NCBI RefSeq assembly: GCF_900116635.1
Contig: NZ_FPBJ01000005.1
Span: 1-64,000, forward strand
DNA: 64,000 bases
From: Xenorhabdus koppenhoeferi
Lineage (GTDB): Bacteria > Pseudomonadota > Gammaproteobacteria > Enterobacterales > Enterobacteriaceae
Reading direction: 5' to 3'
The position numbers and the translations under genes were made by a program. How positions within the stretch are numbered: the stretch's first letter is position 1; each line of letters begins with the position of its first letter. The notes below the pieces were generated by a model, which was given only the letters and a program-made list of their open reading frames with translations, ran no database searches and was not told where the DNA came from. Shown here piece by piece: positions 28,907-38,487 of this stretch.

Positions 28907-30100
28907 CTAATTTACCGCAGCAAATGCCTCTGCAATGCGTAGCACGTTATAATGGTTCACGCCAGCCATACAAACACGGCCAGAACCAACCAGATAAACG
29001 CCAAACTCTTCACGCAATCGATCAACCTGTTCCTGACTGAATCCGGTATAGCTGAACATACCACGCTGTTTCAGTAGATAGTCAAAATTTTTCTCTGGCA
29101 AGGATTTTTTCAGGGTATTGACTAAAACTGCCCGCATTTCCCGAATGCGTAAACGCATTTGTTCAACTTCTTCCAGCCACTGTTTTTTTAATTCAGGATC
29201 ACATAATACTCTGGCAACGACCTGAGCACCAAAATTAGGTGGGCTAGAATAGATGCGACGCACACTCGCTTTCAATTGTTCCAAGACATGTTCTGCTACT
29301 TTTGTATCATCACAAACAACGGATAATCCACCGACGCGCTCACCATATAGTGAAAAGATTTTCGAAAATGAATTACTAATCAGACAAGGTAATTCCGCAT
29401 TTGCCATTGCGCGAATTGCATAAGTATCATCTTCCATGCCATCTGCAAATCCCTGATAGGCGATATCAAGGAAAGGAAGCAATTCCCGCTCTTGGGCAAT
29501 CTGAATCACCTGATCCCATTGGTCATTAGTTAGATCTGAGCCTGTTGGGTTATGGCAACAAGGGTGCATCAAAATAATACTTTTTGTCGGCAGCTGTTTG
29601 AATGTAGACAGCATTTCATCAAATTTTACCCCTTTGGTCTTGTCATCAAAATAAGGGTAATAATTCACCTTAATTCCTGCCCCAGCAAAAATGGAAGTAT
29701 GGTTTTCCCAGGTTGGATCACTGCACCATACTTCAGAATCAGGGAAATAACGGTGTAAGAAATCTGCACCCACTTTCAATGCTCCTGATCCCCCCACTGT
29801 TTGAATGGTTGCGATGTGTTTCTGATTTAACAATGGATGATCTTTGCCAAATAGCAATTCCTGAATTGCCACGCGATAGGCAAATAATCCTTCCATCGGA
29901 AGATAAAGAGAAGCAGACTGAGGCAGAGTGCTCATTTGTTTTTTTGCGTTTGCAACAGCCTGTAATTGAGGAGTGATACCTTGTGCATCGTAGTAAAGGC
30001 CGATGCTCAAATTAATTTTTTCTTCTCTGGGATCGTTATTAAATGCTTCCATTAACGACAGGATAGGATCACCTGCGTATGAATCAATATGCTGGAACAC
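28907..30100 (-). CDS. tyrB: Aromatic amino acid aminotransferase
   Basis: 397 residues, equal to E. coli TyrB. It is a class I PLP aminotransferase: PLP-lysine in [20 protein letters not shown], the [13 protein letters not shown] loop with the conserved Asn, [10 protein letters not shown], and the C-terminal GRVCMAGVN with the substrate-carboxylate Arg. It catalyses the last step of Tyr and Phe synthesis. Here it is separated from dnaB by the alr pseudogene, the same alr-tyrB order as in E. coli. Confidence 0.94.
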   Translation of the reverse strand: MFQHIDSYAGDPILSLMEAFNNDPREEKINLSIGLYYDAQGITPQLQAVANAKKQMSTLPQSASLYLPMEGLFAYRVAIQELLFGKDHPLLNQKHIATIQTVGGSGALKVGADFLHRYFPDSEVWCSDPTWENHTSIFAGAGIKVNYYPYFDDKTKGVKFDEMLSTFKQLPTKSIILMHPCCHNPTGSDLTNDQWDQVIQIAQERELLPFLDIAYQGFADGMEDDTYAIRAMANAELPCLISNSFSKIFSLYGERVGGLSVVCDDTKVAEHVLEQLKASVRRIYSSPPNFGAQVVARVLCDPELKKQWLEEVEQMRLRIREMRAVLVNTLKKSLPEKNFDYLLKQRGMFSYTGFSQEQVDRLREEFGVYLVGSGRVCMAGVNHYNVLRIAEAFAAVN

Positions 30101-30165
30101 GATATTATACTCCCTGCTGCTGAGTTATATGAAAAACACATTAGCAGACAATATAACTTAGTGAA

Positions 30166-30520
30166 TTACGCGTCTAGATATTCCATTGCAACACGTGAAG
30201 TCAATTTAGTCATTAACTCGTAAGCACTGACGCCAGAGTGTTCCGCAATTTTTTCTACAGGCAGGGCGCTGCCCCAAAGGATCACCTCGTCCCCGACTTT
30301 GTCCTGACACGCAGGCCCTAAATCCACCATAATCATATCCAATCCGGGCAACACCGAAACAGTCAGCGTCTTCCATTGTGTGCGCAGTTTCTAATAAACC
30401 ATGTCCATAGGCGTTTGCTTTCACAACTGCAATCACGTTACTGCCAGGAGCTTGTACCCTGACTTGTTGCAGGTTATGTCGCAGAGCGCGGCGGTCTATA
30501 ACAGCAGTTGCCGCTTTCAT
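30166..30520 (-). pseudogene. alr: Alanine racemase, internally deleted and frameshifted
   Basis: The N-terminal ~50 residues are intact, [20 protein letters not shown] and then [18 protein letters not shown], with the PLP lysine in [10 protein letters not shown]. After DCFGV the reading frame changes directly into the C-terminal domain ([20 protein letters not shown] to MEYLDA). About 220-240 central codons, including the catalytic tyrosine, are missing. The joint is a stretch readable both ways: GAC TGT TTC GGT GTT GCC CGG gives N-terminal DCFGVAR, and ACT GTT TCG GTG TTG CCC GG gives TVSVLPG of the C-terminal part. This suggests a deletion through short direct repeats. It cannot encode an active racemase, so another racemase (dadX) must supply D-alanine. 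Confidence 0.9.
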
Positions 30521-30628
30521 TTTGTCCCCTTCTTTTATAATGTTCCTGTCCGGTTTAGTCAATACGGCCTATCCTCATAGGCACCGATGATTACAAATCA
30601 TTTGGAATATGGGAAATAGGCGCTAAGT

Positions 30629-32038
30629 TTATTCATCACTATAGCTCGGGCATGCGTAGTTATCGAAGCGTGACCATTGACCATTAAAAGTCAACCTTAC
30701 CGTACCGATAGGGCCATTACGCTGTTTACCAAGGATAATTTCTGCCACACCTTTCAGTTCACTATTGTCGTGATATACCTCGTCACGATAGATAAACATG
30801 ATCAAGTCGGCATCCTGCTCAATGGAGCCTGATTCACGCAGGTCGGAGTTAACCGGACGCTTATCGGCCCGCTGTTCCAAACTACGGTTAAGCTGGGATA
30901 ATGCAACAATCGGAACTTGAAGTTCTTTTGCCAGTGCTTTCAAAGAACGGGATATTTCGGCAATTTCCAGTGTCCGGTTATCAGATAGCGAAGGTACCCG
31001 CATCAATTGCAGATAGTCGATCATAATCAAGCTAAGTCCGCCATGTTCGCGGAAAACCCGTCTCGCACGGGAACGCACTTCTGTTGGAGTCAGGCCAGAT
31101 GAATCATCAATATACATATTACGTTTTTCCAGCAATATCCCCATAGTGCTGGAAATACGAGCCCAGTCTTCATCATCAAGCTGACCGGTACGAATACGCG
31201 TTTGATCCACTCGGGAAAGGGATGCCAGCATACGCATCATGATCTGATTGCCGGGCATCTCAAGGCTGAAAATCAGAACAGGTTTATCCTGCATCATCGC
31301 TGCGTTTTCACACAGGTTCATCGCAAAAGTGGTTTTTCCCATTGAGGGACGTGCTGCGACAATGATTAAGTCTGATTTTTGCAACCCTGAGGTCTTTTTA
31401 TCCAGATTTTGATACCCTGTAGAAACACCTGTCACACCATCGTGCGGACGCTGGTAGAGCAGTTCAATTCGCTCAACGGTTTCTTCAAGGATCTGCTCAA
31501 TGCCTTTCGGACCTTCATCTTTATTTGCCCGATTTTCTGCAATCTGGAATACCCGTGATTCTGCCAAATCCAGCAGCTCTTCACTGGTTCTCCCTTGCGG
31601 ATCATAACCCGCATCCGCAATTTCATTTGCCACGGCTATCATGTCACGAACGACGGCTCGCTCACGGACAATATCAGCATACGCATTGATATTCGCGGCA
31701 CTTGGTGTGTTTTTTGACAGTTCAGCCAGATAGGAAAACCCGCCGACATTATCGAGTTCACCATTCAGTTCAAGAGATTCCGATAATGTAATTAAGTCAA
31801 TAGGTTTACCCGTTTCGAGTAAACGCTGCATTTCGGAGAAAATACGCCTGTGTGGTCGGCTGAAAAAATCATTGCTGTTGACCCGTTCGGAAACATTATC
31901 CCAACGTTCGTTATCCAGCATCAAACCGCCCAACACGGATTGCTCTGCTTCCAAAGAGTGTGGTGGAAGTTTCAGCCCTTCCACTTGGCGATCTTTTGGT
32001 TCAGCCATACTGTTGTTAGTTGGTTTTTTTCCAGCCAT
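30629..32038 (-). CDS. dnaB: Replicative DNA helicase
   Basis: 469 residues (E. coli 471). The N-terminal collar domain (LPPHSLEAEQSVLGGLMLDNERWD) is followed by a linker and a RecA-like C-terminal ATPase: Walker A ARPSMGKTTFAMN, LIMIDYLQLMR, ALSQLNRSLEQRADKRPV and the arginine-finger region. It unwinds DNA at the fork and binds DnaC and primase. No intein is present. Conserved upstream of alr-tyrB. An ERIC copy lies 78 bases upstream of its start. Confidence 0.98.
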   Translation of the reverse strand: MAGKKPTNNSMAEPKDRQVEGLKLPPHSLEAEQSVLGGLMLDNERWDNVSERVNSNDFFSRPHRRIFSEMQRLLETGKPIDLITLSESLELNGELDNVGGFSYLAELSKNTPSAANINAYADIVRERAVVRDMIAVANEIADAGYDPQGRTSEELLDLAESRVFQIAENRANKDEGPKGIEQILEETVERIELLYQRPHDGVTGVSTGYQNLDKKTSGLQKSDLIIVAARPSMGKTTFAMNLCENAAMMQDKPVLIFSLEMPGNQIMMRMLASLSRVDQTRIRTGQLDDEDWARISSTMGILLEKRNMYIDDSSGLTPTEVRSRARRVFREHGGLSLIMIDYLQLMRVPSLSDNRTLEIAEISRSLKALAKELQVPIVALSQLNRSLEQRADKRPVNSDLRESGSIEQDADLIMFIYRDEVYHDNSELKGVAEIILGKQRNGPIGTVRLTFNGQWSRFDNYACPSYSDE

Positions 32039-32116
32039 GTATACCGCATCAATCCACTAAACAAGAACAAAATAGGGAATCAGTATACGCCATGAAAACA
32101 GCCTTGAGTAATTATA

Positions 32117-32244
32117 TATACCCAATGGATTTCAAGTTGCATTGCAACGGCAAGAGAGCAAATCCCCGGGAGCATAGATAACTATGTGGCCGGGGTGAGA
32201 GAGCGCAGCCAAATAAAGAGGCAGTTTGAAAGACGAAGTGTATA
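32117..32244. repeat. ERIC element, full length (128 bp)
   Basis: Starts TATACCCAATGGATTTCAAG, contains AAATCCCCGGGAGCATAG and GTGGCCGGGGTGAGAGAGCG, and ends GACGAAGTGTATA. It lies in the 373-bp gap between the divergent ends of dnaB (start) and glpT (stop). The remainder of the gap (32245-32411) is AT-rich with no gene visible. Confidence 0.9.
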
Positions 32245-32411
32245 CTCTCTTCTTTATAAAGAAAAACAGATAGCATATTGAGAGTCTTGCTATTGGCAAA
32301 TTTTTTAGAGTTACTCCATATTCCATAAAATCAGCGTTAAATCTATTTAATGAAATCGCAGTACAATAAACTGTACTGCGATTAATATTAAGCAGTATTT
32401 TTGTCTCAAAC

Positions 32412-33764
32412 TTACTGACTCAAGTGAGATATTTCCTGTTTATGTTTGTTTTCACTTAACATAACAAACAGCAATAAAACAACAGACAATGCACTACCGC
32501 CGATCATGATCATAAAACCACCATTCCAGCCAAAGTAGTCAACGGTGTAACCAACGATGGCGCTGGCAGCCACTGAACCACCCAGATAGCCAAACAGACC
32601 GGTAAAGCCCGCCGCTGTTCCGGCTGCTTTTTTCGGTGCCAGTTCAAGGGCATGCAAGCCAATCAGCATAACAGGGCCGTAAATCAGGAAACCGATAACC
32701 AGCATACAAAGCGTATCGATAGTCGGGTTACCTGCTGGGTTCATCCAGAATATAATAGTGGCAATAGTCACCAATATCATAAAGAATACACCGGTTGCCC
32801 CACGGTTGCCCTTAAATACTTTGTCAGACATCCAGCCGCACAACAGCGTACCCGGAATACCCGCATACTCATACAGGAAGTAGGCCCAGGAAGATTTATC
32901 CAGCGTAAAGTGTTTCACTTCTCTTAAGTAAGTTGGTGACCAGTCAAGGATGCCGTAACGCAACAGGTATACAAATACGTTGGCAATCGCGATCATCCAC
33001 AGCAACTTGTTGGGTAGAACATACTGCACGAAAATTTCTTTTGCAGTCAGTTCTTTTTCATCTTTTTCAGTGTAATCAGGTGGGTAATCATCTTTGTACT
33101 CTTCGATTGGTGGCAGACCACAAGATTGTGGTGTATCACGCATCAAGGCGAAACTCATGATAGCCACGAGGATAGCTGCAAATGCAGGCATATATAGAGC
33201 AGCTTTCCAATCATTGAACCAAGCCATACCTAAAAGGAACAATAATGGCGGTAAACCACCACCAACGTTATGGGCACAATTCCATATAGAAACAATTCCG
33301 CCACGTTCTTTCTGTGACCACCAGTGAACCATTGTGCGTCCACAAGGAGGCCAACCCATGCCTTGGAACCAACCACAGAAGAACAGTAATACAAACATAA
33401 TAGCAATGCTGGATGTTGCCCACGGTACAAATCCCATAAACAGCATGACGGCCGCGGCCATTATCAGACCAGCAGGTAAGAAAACACGTGGATTCGAACG
33501 ATCGGAAATAGAACCCATGATGAATTTTGAGAATCCGTATGCAATTGAAATTCCCGAGAGAGCGAAGCCAAGATCTCCTTTGGAAAAGCCTTGCTCTACT
33601 AAATAAGGCATCGCCAGAGTAAAGTTTTTTCTTACCAGGTAGTAGGCAGCATAGCCAAAGAAGATCCCTATAAAAATTTGCCAGCGCAAGCGACGATAGA
33701 GTGGATCTATCTCTTGCGCAGGTAATTGGGCTTTATGGGGAGCCGGTTTAAAAATACTTAACAT
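32412..33764 (-). CDS. glpT: Glycerol-3-phosphate:phosphate antiporter
   Basis: 450 residues (E. coli 452). MFS organophosphate:phosphate antiporter with twelve helices. Recognisable segments are [19 protein letters not shown] with the substrate-binding Arg (Arg45 in E. coli), the [11 protein letters not shown] family signature, [15 protein letters not shown] and the second-half [19 protein letters not shown] with Arg269. It also admits fosfomycin. The start [11 protein letters not shown] has GGAGAC upstream. It stands without glpQ, which is at 12552. A perfect CRP box lies about 220 bases upstream. Confidence 0.97.
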   Translation of the reverse strand: MLSIFKPAPHKAQLPAQEIDPLYRRLRWQIFIGIFFGYAAYYLVRKNFTLAMPYLVEQGFSKGDLGFALSGISIAYGFSKFIMGSISDRSNPRVFLPAGLIMAAAVMLFMGFVPWATSSIAIMFVLLFFCGWFQGMGWPPCGRTMVHWWSQKERGGIVSIWNCAHNVGGGLPPLLFLLGMAWFNDWKAALYMPAFAAILVAIMSFALMRDTPQSCGLPPIEEYKDDYPPDYTEKDEKELTAKEIFVQYVLPNKLLWMIAIANVFVYLLRYGILDWSPTYLREVKHFTLDKSSWAYFLYEYAGIPGTLLCGWMSDKVFKGNRGATGVFFMILVTIATIIFWMNPAGNPTIDTLCMLVIGFLIYGPVMLIGLHALELAPKKAAGTAAGFTGLFGYLGGSVAASAIVGYTVDYFGWNGGFMIMIGGSALSVVLLLFVMLSENKHKQEISHLSQ

Positions 33765-33984
33765 GTCTGTCTCCACGTGACTTCTGTATGAGCGAATCAC
33801 CACTATTGAGCAATGATGGCATTAAACAAAAAAACTTAACAAGATATTTTCTATATCGAAGGAAATATTAGCCAAGATAACCTAATATGACAGTGAGGTA
33901 TTGCTAGCATATAGATATAATTTCGTAAAGTGGATGATTTTGAGTGATTTAGAGGGTTTTTAAAATAGAATTTATTCGTTTTAT

Positions 33985-34000
33985 TGTGATCTACGTCACA
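33985..34000. promoter_or_regulatory. CRP (cAMP receptor protein) site
   Basis: TGTGATCTACGTCACA is an ideal TGTGA-N6-TCACA palindrome with flanking AT. It is about 220 bases upstream of glpT, a known CRP-controlled gene in enterics, and about 730 bases before the NRPS gene on the other strand. Control of glpT is more likely. Confidence 0.8.
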
Positions 34001-34726
34001 ATAAAACGCTTTTCTTATTTGTTTTTGTACGTTTCAAGTTCGTTTATGTTCTTTATCCTACAAAAACTCATTATTATTAGGGACATTTTTCTCACTAATC
34101 ATAAACCTATAACAAAATAGTCTATGTAAATACAAATATTATAAGTTTAATTTAATAATGAATGGTGGCATTCTTTTGTCTGTAGGTTAGTAAAATATAC
34201 TGTTTATCTAATAGTATTATTTAAATAATGTGTTTGTTTATTCCTCGGTATTTATTTTTTATTTACATGTTTTGCGTTTTTTATAACAGGATTACAAATA
34301 AAATTATTGAAATTAAAATTCAAAATAATAGATATTACCACAAATAGTTATTCGTACTCATGATCCAGTGTTTATGTAGTATAGGATAGCTGTTTTAAGG
34401 ATATAATTATAATTATATCAGTAAGTTGAATGAGTTTGGCGGCAGATTGTATAGGCGTAATACACTCTGTTTCCGATAAACAAGTAGCTTTATATAAGTT
34501 GATTATTTGATTAACTAAGTATCACAAAATAATACTAATTAATATGTTTATTGAATTCATACTAAACTTTTGCAGTTTATTTTATTTGATTCAGTTACAG
34601 TCAACATAAGGCATTTAAAAATGCCGAATGTAGACCAAGGCTGAAAGATAACGACTACCAGCATTGATGTCTCCATTCATCATGAAAAATGATGAGAACA
34701 ATGGAGCCCAAAATGAGAGCATTATT
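34001..34726. other. Long AT-rich spacer upstream of the A-T-Red synthetase
   Basis: About 720 bases (part of a 962-bp gap) with no credible gene on either strand. It contains a perfect 20-bp palindrome (34400-34419), runs of AT-rich sequence and, near 34606-34628, AAGGCATTTAAAAATGCCGAATG, which holds an 8-bp hairpin-like inverted repeat. Promoter and regulator sites for the NRPS operon are expected here. Confidence 0.6.
34400..34419. repeat. Perfect 20-bp AT-rich palindrome
   Basis: GATATAATTATAATTATATC is its own reverse complement over all 20 bases. It lies 308 bases upstream of the chosen start of the A-T-Red synthetase. It could be a regulator operator, but AT-rich palindromes can also arise by chance in such sequence. 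Confidence 0.5.
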
Positions 34727-37700
34727 ATGAATACTTACACACACAAGGCAATATTACACACAGCATTTACTGGGCAAAAATTCTCTCCTGCTATTGATAT
34801 TGAAACTAAAACTAATAGTGATATCAGTCAAATGACAGAAGACCTAGAACCGTGGTTTAAAAATGTCCCCTCTCGCTTAGCTGAGCTGGCAAATGTGATA
34901 CCGAATGATATCGCCGTTTCTGATCCACATGAAACGCTGACATTTGGTGAATTGCATCAACGAATTGAAAATGCGGCATATGTCTTGCGCCACCAAGGTG
35001 TAAAAATGGGCAGCAATGTTGCTATTGCTGCCCGGCGGGGAATTGCATGGTTTGTTACCATGCAGGCAATTTGGCGGCTTGGAGCGGTGTATATCCCCCT
35101 GAACACCATGATGCCTGAAAAACGTCTGAACGATATTCTCGCCAGCCTGCCGGAAAGTATTCTGGTATCTGATGATACGGTGTCGTCGGGGCTGAAGGCA
35201 GCAACCTTAATCCCGATGGATATGGTATTAAATAATGTTAATGAGATGACAGAAGCAGAAATTGTAGGAAATATTGATATCCCTGTGCTGGGGAATCACC
35301 CAGCTTATGTGATGTTTACCTCTGGCTCCACTGGGTTGCCAAAGTCAGTGCAAGTACAGCATGAAAATCTGGTTGCCTGCTTATGCGGGTTTGGCAAACT
35401 GCTGTCAGTCAGTCAACATGACCATATGTTGGCACTGTCCACATTCTCTTTTGATATCTCAGTTTTAGAATTGCTGCTGACCGTGGTGCATGGTGGCAGT
35501 ATCTATATCGCTTCAATTGATACCCAACGTGACGCGACAGCCTTGTCTGAAACGTTGTCAAATCCACAATTTACCTTTGCTCAAGCGACACCTGTGACTT
35601 GGTCAATGGCTCTGAATGCAGGTTGGAAACCCCGCTCTGAAATGGTCATGCTTTGCGGTGGAGAGGCGCTGTCACAAGATCTGGCAGATCAACTAATGGC
35701 CACAGGTGGTACGTTATGGAACGTTTATGGCCCGACAGAAACAACTATCTGGTCAACGGCATTCCGCATGAAAAAAGGAGATAAAGTTCAATTGGGTGGT
35801 CCCATTCCTGGTACGAGTATTACGATTGTAGATCAGTACCTGCGTCCTGTTCCGAAAGGAACCGTGGGGGAAATTCTCATCGGAGGGATGGGTGTGACTG
35901 CGGGGTATCGCAATAACCCGACTGAAACTGCGAAAAGATATGTTCCCGATATGACCCAAAAAGGAAAAAGAGCATATCTGACGGGCGATATGGCGCGTAT
36001 GCTGGAAGATGGTTCCTTTATTTATATGGGTAGACAGGATGATCAGGTAAAAGTGCGTGGATATCGGATAGAATTGGGTGAGATAGAAATTGCATTAAGA
36101 AAACAAGACAGTGTACAGGATGCGATTATCCGGGTAGCTGGTAATGGAGATCTTGCCAAGATTCAAGCGTTTATCCTGTTCAATCCGAATATGGTTGTGC
36201 CAGAAGAGTGGGTACGCGAAACACAATTAGCGCTCAGGGAAATGCTGCATGAAGCCTGGATACCGACTGAATATTACCGTATTCCTTATATTCCGCTGAC
36301 AAGCAGTGGCAAAAGAGATAAAAAGCGGTTGGAAGAAGTTGCGGAACGAATGAACGCCAGTTATGACGTGGTACAGCCACAGACAGAAACTGAAAAACGC
36401 GTTTATGCCATTTGGCGTGATTTACTGTCAACAGATGTATTTGGGATCACTGATGATTTCTTCCAGATAGGGGGGCACTCCATCCTGGTCGCCCGCATGG
36501 TAGAGAACATTGAAAAGGCATTTTTATTGAGGATACCGATTTCTGGTATCTATGTGGAGCCGACAGTTGCCAGAATCTCAGCCATTTTGGATGAAATGAT
36601 AGTCGCACGTCAGATGCATCCCGCTCGGATTGTGGGAACTTATCATAGTGAAGCGTTGATTCGCCAACATGCCGAGACCCTCAGGAATGATGTCTATCTG
36701 AAAGAGGGTGTTCGCCCTGATGGATTGCCTCATGCCAACTGGTATCAGCCAGATGCAGTTTTGCTGACTGGTGCTACCGGATATCTCGGGCTACATCTGC
36801 TGGAGCAACTGTTGAAACAGACCTCAGCCAAAGTTATCTGTCTGTGCCGTGCATCCGATGAAGAACATGCCCTCAATAGAATCAAGGCCGGATTCACCAA
36901 TTACCAGATTGATGTTGGTAATGGGCTGGACCGTGTGGAATTCGTGATTGGTGATTTGGGGCAGCCACGTTTTGGCCTGTTACCGGAAACATGGGAGCAA
37001 CTTGCAGAAACTGTCGATGTTATTTATCACAACGGAGCACTGGTTAATTTTATCTACCCTTATAGTGCACTGAAAAGTATCAATGTTGATGGAACCAGAA
37101 CAGCGCTGGAGCTGGCTTGTACCACACGCCTGAAACATTTCCATTATGTTTCTTCCGTTAATGCACTGTTTGCTACCGAATCACCTCGTCCTTATATGGA
37201 AGATGATCGTGCCATGAGTGAATCGGTACGTGATCCTTCCGGTTATTCTGGCAGTAAGTGGGTATCAGAAGGGATCATAAATATTGCCCGCAATAGAAAT
37301 GTTCCCGTAAGTATTTATCGTCCGGGCCTGATTCTGGGACACACCCGTACAGGGGCTGCACAGGGTAATGATTATCTGGTTGCGTCTTTGAAAGGTTATT
37401 TGTCAATGGGCTTCTATCCAAATCATGCTTTACTGCTTGATATCGTACCCGTTGATTATGTGGCTGCATCGCTGGTTCATATCTCCAGAAAACCGGAATC
37501 AAATGGGAAATTTTTCAATTTGTTCAATCCAGAACAAGTTTCCATCCGGCAATTTTTCGACTGGGTACAGGATTTTGGCTATATCCTCAACCCTGTGCCA
37601 TTTGATGAGGGGAAAGAGAAGATCCTTGCATTAAATGATACTCACCCTCTGTACCCATTAATTCCGCTGATCAGGGATATGACAGAAAGGCCTTATCGGG

Positions 37701-37897
37701 CATTGGATCCTGCTTATATCGACGAAATACATCCCGAATTGGAGCTGAAAAATACGTTGTCAGGGCTAACTGGAAGTGACATTCGTTGTCCAACAATTAC
37801 GGCTGGATATGTCCATCAGGTATTGCGTTATTTGATTGGTACTGGGTTCTTGCCCGCTCTTCTGACAAAGAATTTCAAACAGGAGGCTGTAGCATGA
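34727..37897 (+). CDS. Single-module NRPS with terminal reductase (A-T-Red)
   Basis: 1056 residues from ATG 34727, which has GAGAG at good spacing; TTG/ATG starts up to 21 codons upstream lack a ribosome binding site. The adenylation domain spans about 40-510 (FTSGSTGLPKS, FDISVLE with Asp243, YGPTETTIWST, TGDMARMLEDG, GRQDDQVKVRGYRIELGEIE, SSGKRDKKRL). The carrier domain is near 555-630 (DDFFQIGGHSILVARM, phosphopantetheine Ser585). The NAD(P)H-dependent thioester reductase runs from about 680 to the end (LLTGATGYLGLHLL at 682; YSGSK, Tyr840/Lys844). No condensation domain is present. My reading of the specificity code is D-I-L-Q-L-G-V-I-W-K, close to glycine-activating domains. The product is expected to be an amino aldehyde or its condensation product. 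It overlaps the MbtH gene by 4 bp. Confidence 0.88.
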   Translation: MNTYTHKAILHTAFTGQKFSPAIDIETKTNSDISQMTEDLEPWFKNVPSRLAELANVIPNDIAVSDPHETLTFGELHQRIENAAYVLRHQGVKMGSNVAIAARRGIAWFVTMQAIWRLGAVYIPLNTMMPEKRLNDILASLPESILVSDDTVSSGLKAATLIPMDMVLNNVNEMTEAEIVGNIDIPVLGNHPAYVMFTSGSTGLPKSVQVQHENLVACLCGFGKLLSVSQHDHMLALSTFSFDISVLELLLTVVHGGSIYIASIDTQRDATALSETLSNPQFTFAQATPVTWSMALNAGWKPRSEMVMLCGGEALSQDLADQLMATGGTLWNVYGPTETTIWSTAFRMKKGDKVQLGGPIPGTSITIVDQYLRPVPKGTVGEILIGGMGVTAGYRNNPTETAKRYVPDMTQKGKRAYLTGDMARMLEDGSFIYMGRQDDQVKVRGYRIELGEIEIALRKQDSVQDAIIRVAGNGDLAKIQAFILFNPNMVVPEEWVRETQLALREMLHEAWIPTEYYRIPYIPLTSSGKRDKKRLEEVAERMNASYDVVQPQTETEKRVYAIWRDLLSTDVFGITDDFFQIGGHSILVARMVENIEKAFLLRIPISGIYVEPTVARISAILDEMIVARQMHPARIVGTYHSEALIRQHAETLRNDVYLKEGVRPDGLPHANWYQPDAVLLTGATGYLGLHLLEQLLKQTSAKVICLCRASDEEHALNRIKAGFTNYQIDVGNGLDRVEFVIGDLGQPRFGLLPETWEQLAETVDVIYHNGALVNFIYPYSALKSINVDGTRTALELACTTRLKHFHYVSSVNALFATESPRPYMEDDRAMSESVRDPSGYSGSKWVSEGIINIARNRNVPVSIYRPGLILGHTRTGAAQGNDYLVASLKGYLSMGFYPNHALLLDIVPVDYVAASLVHISRKPESNGKFFNLFNPEQVSIRQFFDWVQDFGYILNPVPFDEGKEKILALNDTHPLYPLIPLIRDMTERPYRALDPAYIDEIHPELELKNTLSGLTGSDIRCPTITAGYVHQVLRYLIGTGFLPALLTKNFKQEAVA

Positions 37898-38076
37898 AAC
37901 AGTTAACCGGAAGTAATACCATGAATTGGATGGTGGTCATCAATGTCAAGAAACAGTATTCGGTCTGGCCGACGGAGTATGAAATTCCGATGGGGTGGAT
38001 AGCAACGGGAAGAATGGGATCTAAAGAAGAGTGTTTGGATCATGTTGCCAACATTTGGTCTGAGCCGACAAAATAG
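37894..38076 (+). CDS. MbtH-like NRPS accessory protein, shortened C-terminus
   Basis: 60 residues. MbtH core is clear: MNWMVVINVKKQYSVWP (family VVxNxExQYSLWP), then PMGWIATGRMGSKEECLDHVANIW (family PxGWxxxGxxGxxxxCLxxIxxxW), with all three tryptophans. The usual tail after the last Trp (TDMRPxSLR) is absent; the protein ends SEPTK. It begins inside the stop of the synthetase gene (ATGA overlap) with AGGAGG upstream, so translation is coupled. Such proteins bind and activate the adenylation domain. The small gene has no other partner in the window. Confidence 0.85.
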   Translation: MKQLTGSNTMNWMVVINVKKQYSVWPTEYEIPMGWIATGRMGSKEECLDHVANIWSEPTK

Positions 38077-38101
38077 ACCAAAGGTAGATATTCACAGGTT
38101 G

Positions 38102-38228
38102 TATACCCAATGGATTTCAAGTTGCATCGCGACGGCAAGAGAGCAAATCCCCGGGAGCATAGCTAACTATGTGACCGGGGTGAGTGAGCGCAGCCAAAAA
38201 AGAGGCAGTTTGAAAGACGAAGTGTATA
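38102..38228. repeat. ERIC element, full length (127 bp)
   Basis: Starts TATACCCAATGGATTTCAAG, with CCCCGGGAGCATAGCTAAC and GTGACCGGGGTGAGTGAGCG in the middle, and ends GACGAAGTGTATA. It begins 25 bases after the MbtH-like gene and precedes the terminator, so it would be transcribed as part of the synthetase operon 3' end. Confidence 0.92.
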
Positions 38229-38262
38229 ATAGATAATTATTAATCATCATTTAACCATAATC

Positions 38263-38296
38263 ATGGGTATGTTCCTGCGGGGCATGCCCATTTTTA
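38263..38296 (+). terminator. Terminator of the A-T-Red/MbtH operon
   Basis: A 9-bp stem, ATGGGTATG with CATGCCCAT (one G-U pair), and an 11-base loop, followed by TTTTTAT. It lies beyond the ERIC copy. The 411-bp gap then continues to proS and includes a TTTTA-type pentamer run at 38404-38427. Confidence 0.8.
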
Positions 38297-38403
38297 TGGT
38301 GCGCTGATGTGACACACTAATTTTGGTCACCATGACAGAAGTGGTTTCTATCGAACTCCGTTAAAACCCTTTTGGACATCGTAAGCTCACTGGTAAACTA
38401 GCG

Positions 38404-38427
38404 GTTTATTTTATTTTATTTTATTTT
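38404..38427. repeat. Pentanucleotide (TTTTA-type) microsatellite upstream of proS
   Basis: About four tandem units of TTATT/TTTTA occur at 38404-38427, some 60 bases before the proS start codon. It is a slippage-prone run that could lie in the promoter or leader of proS. Confidence 0.7.
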
Positions 38428-38487
38428 CTGGGTTGGGTGGTATATCTTGCCGCCCAGAAGCAATTTGCTATCCAATGGAAACTTACT

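Noticed and set aside
30629-32038. Possible intein in dnaB
   Set aside because: The protein has normal length and continuous homology; no insertion.
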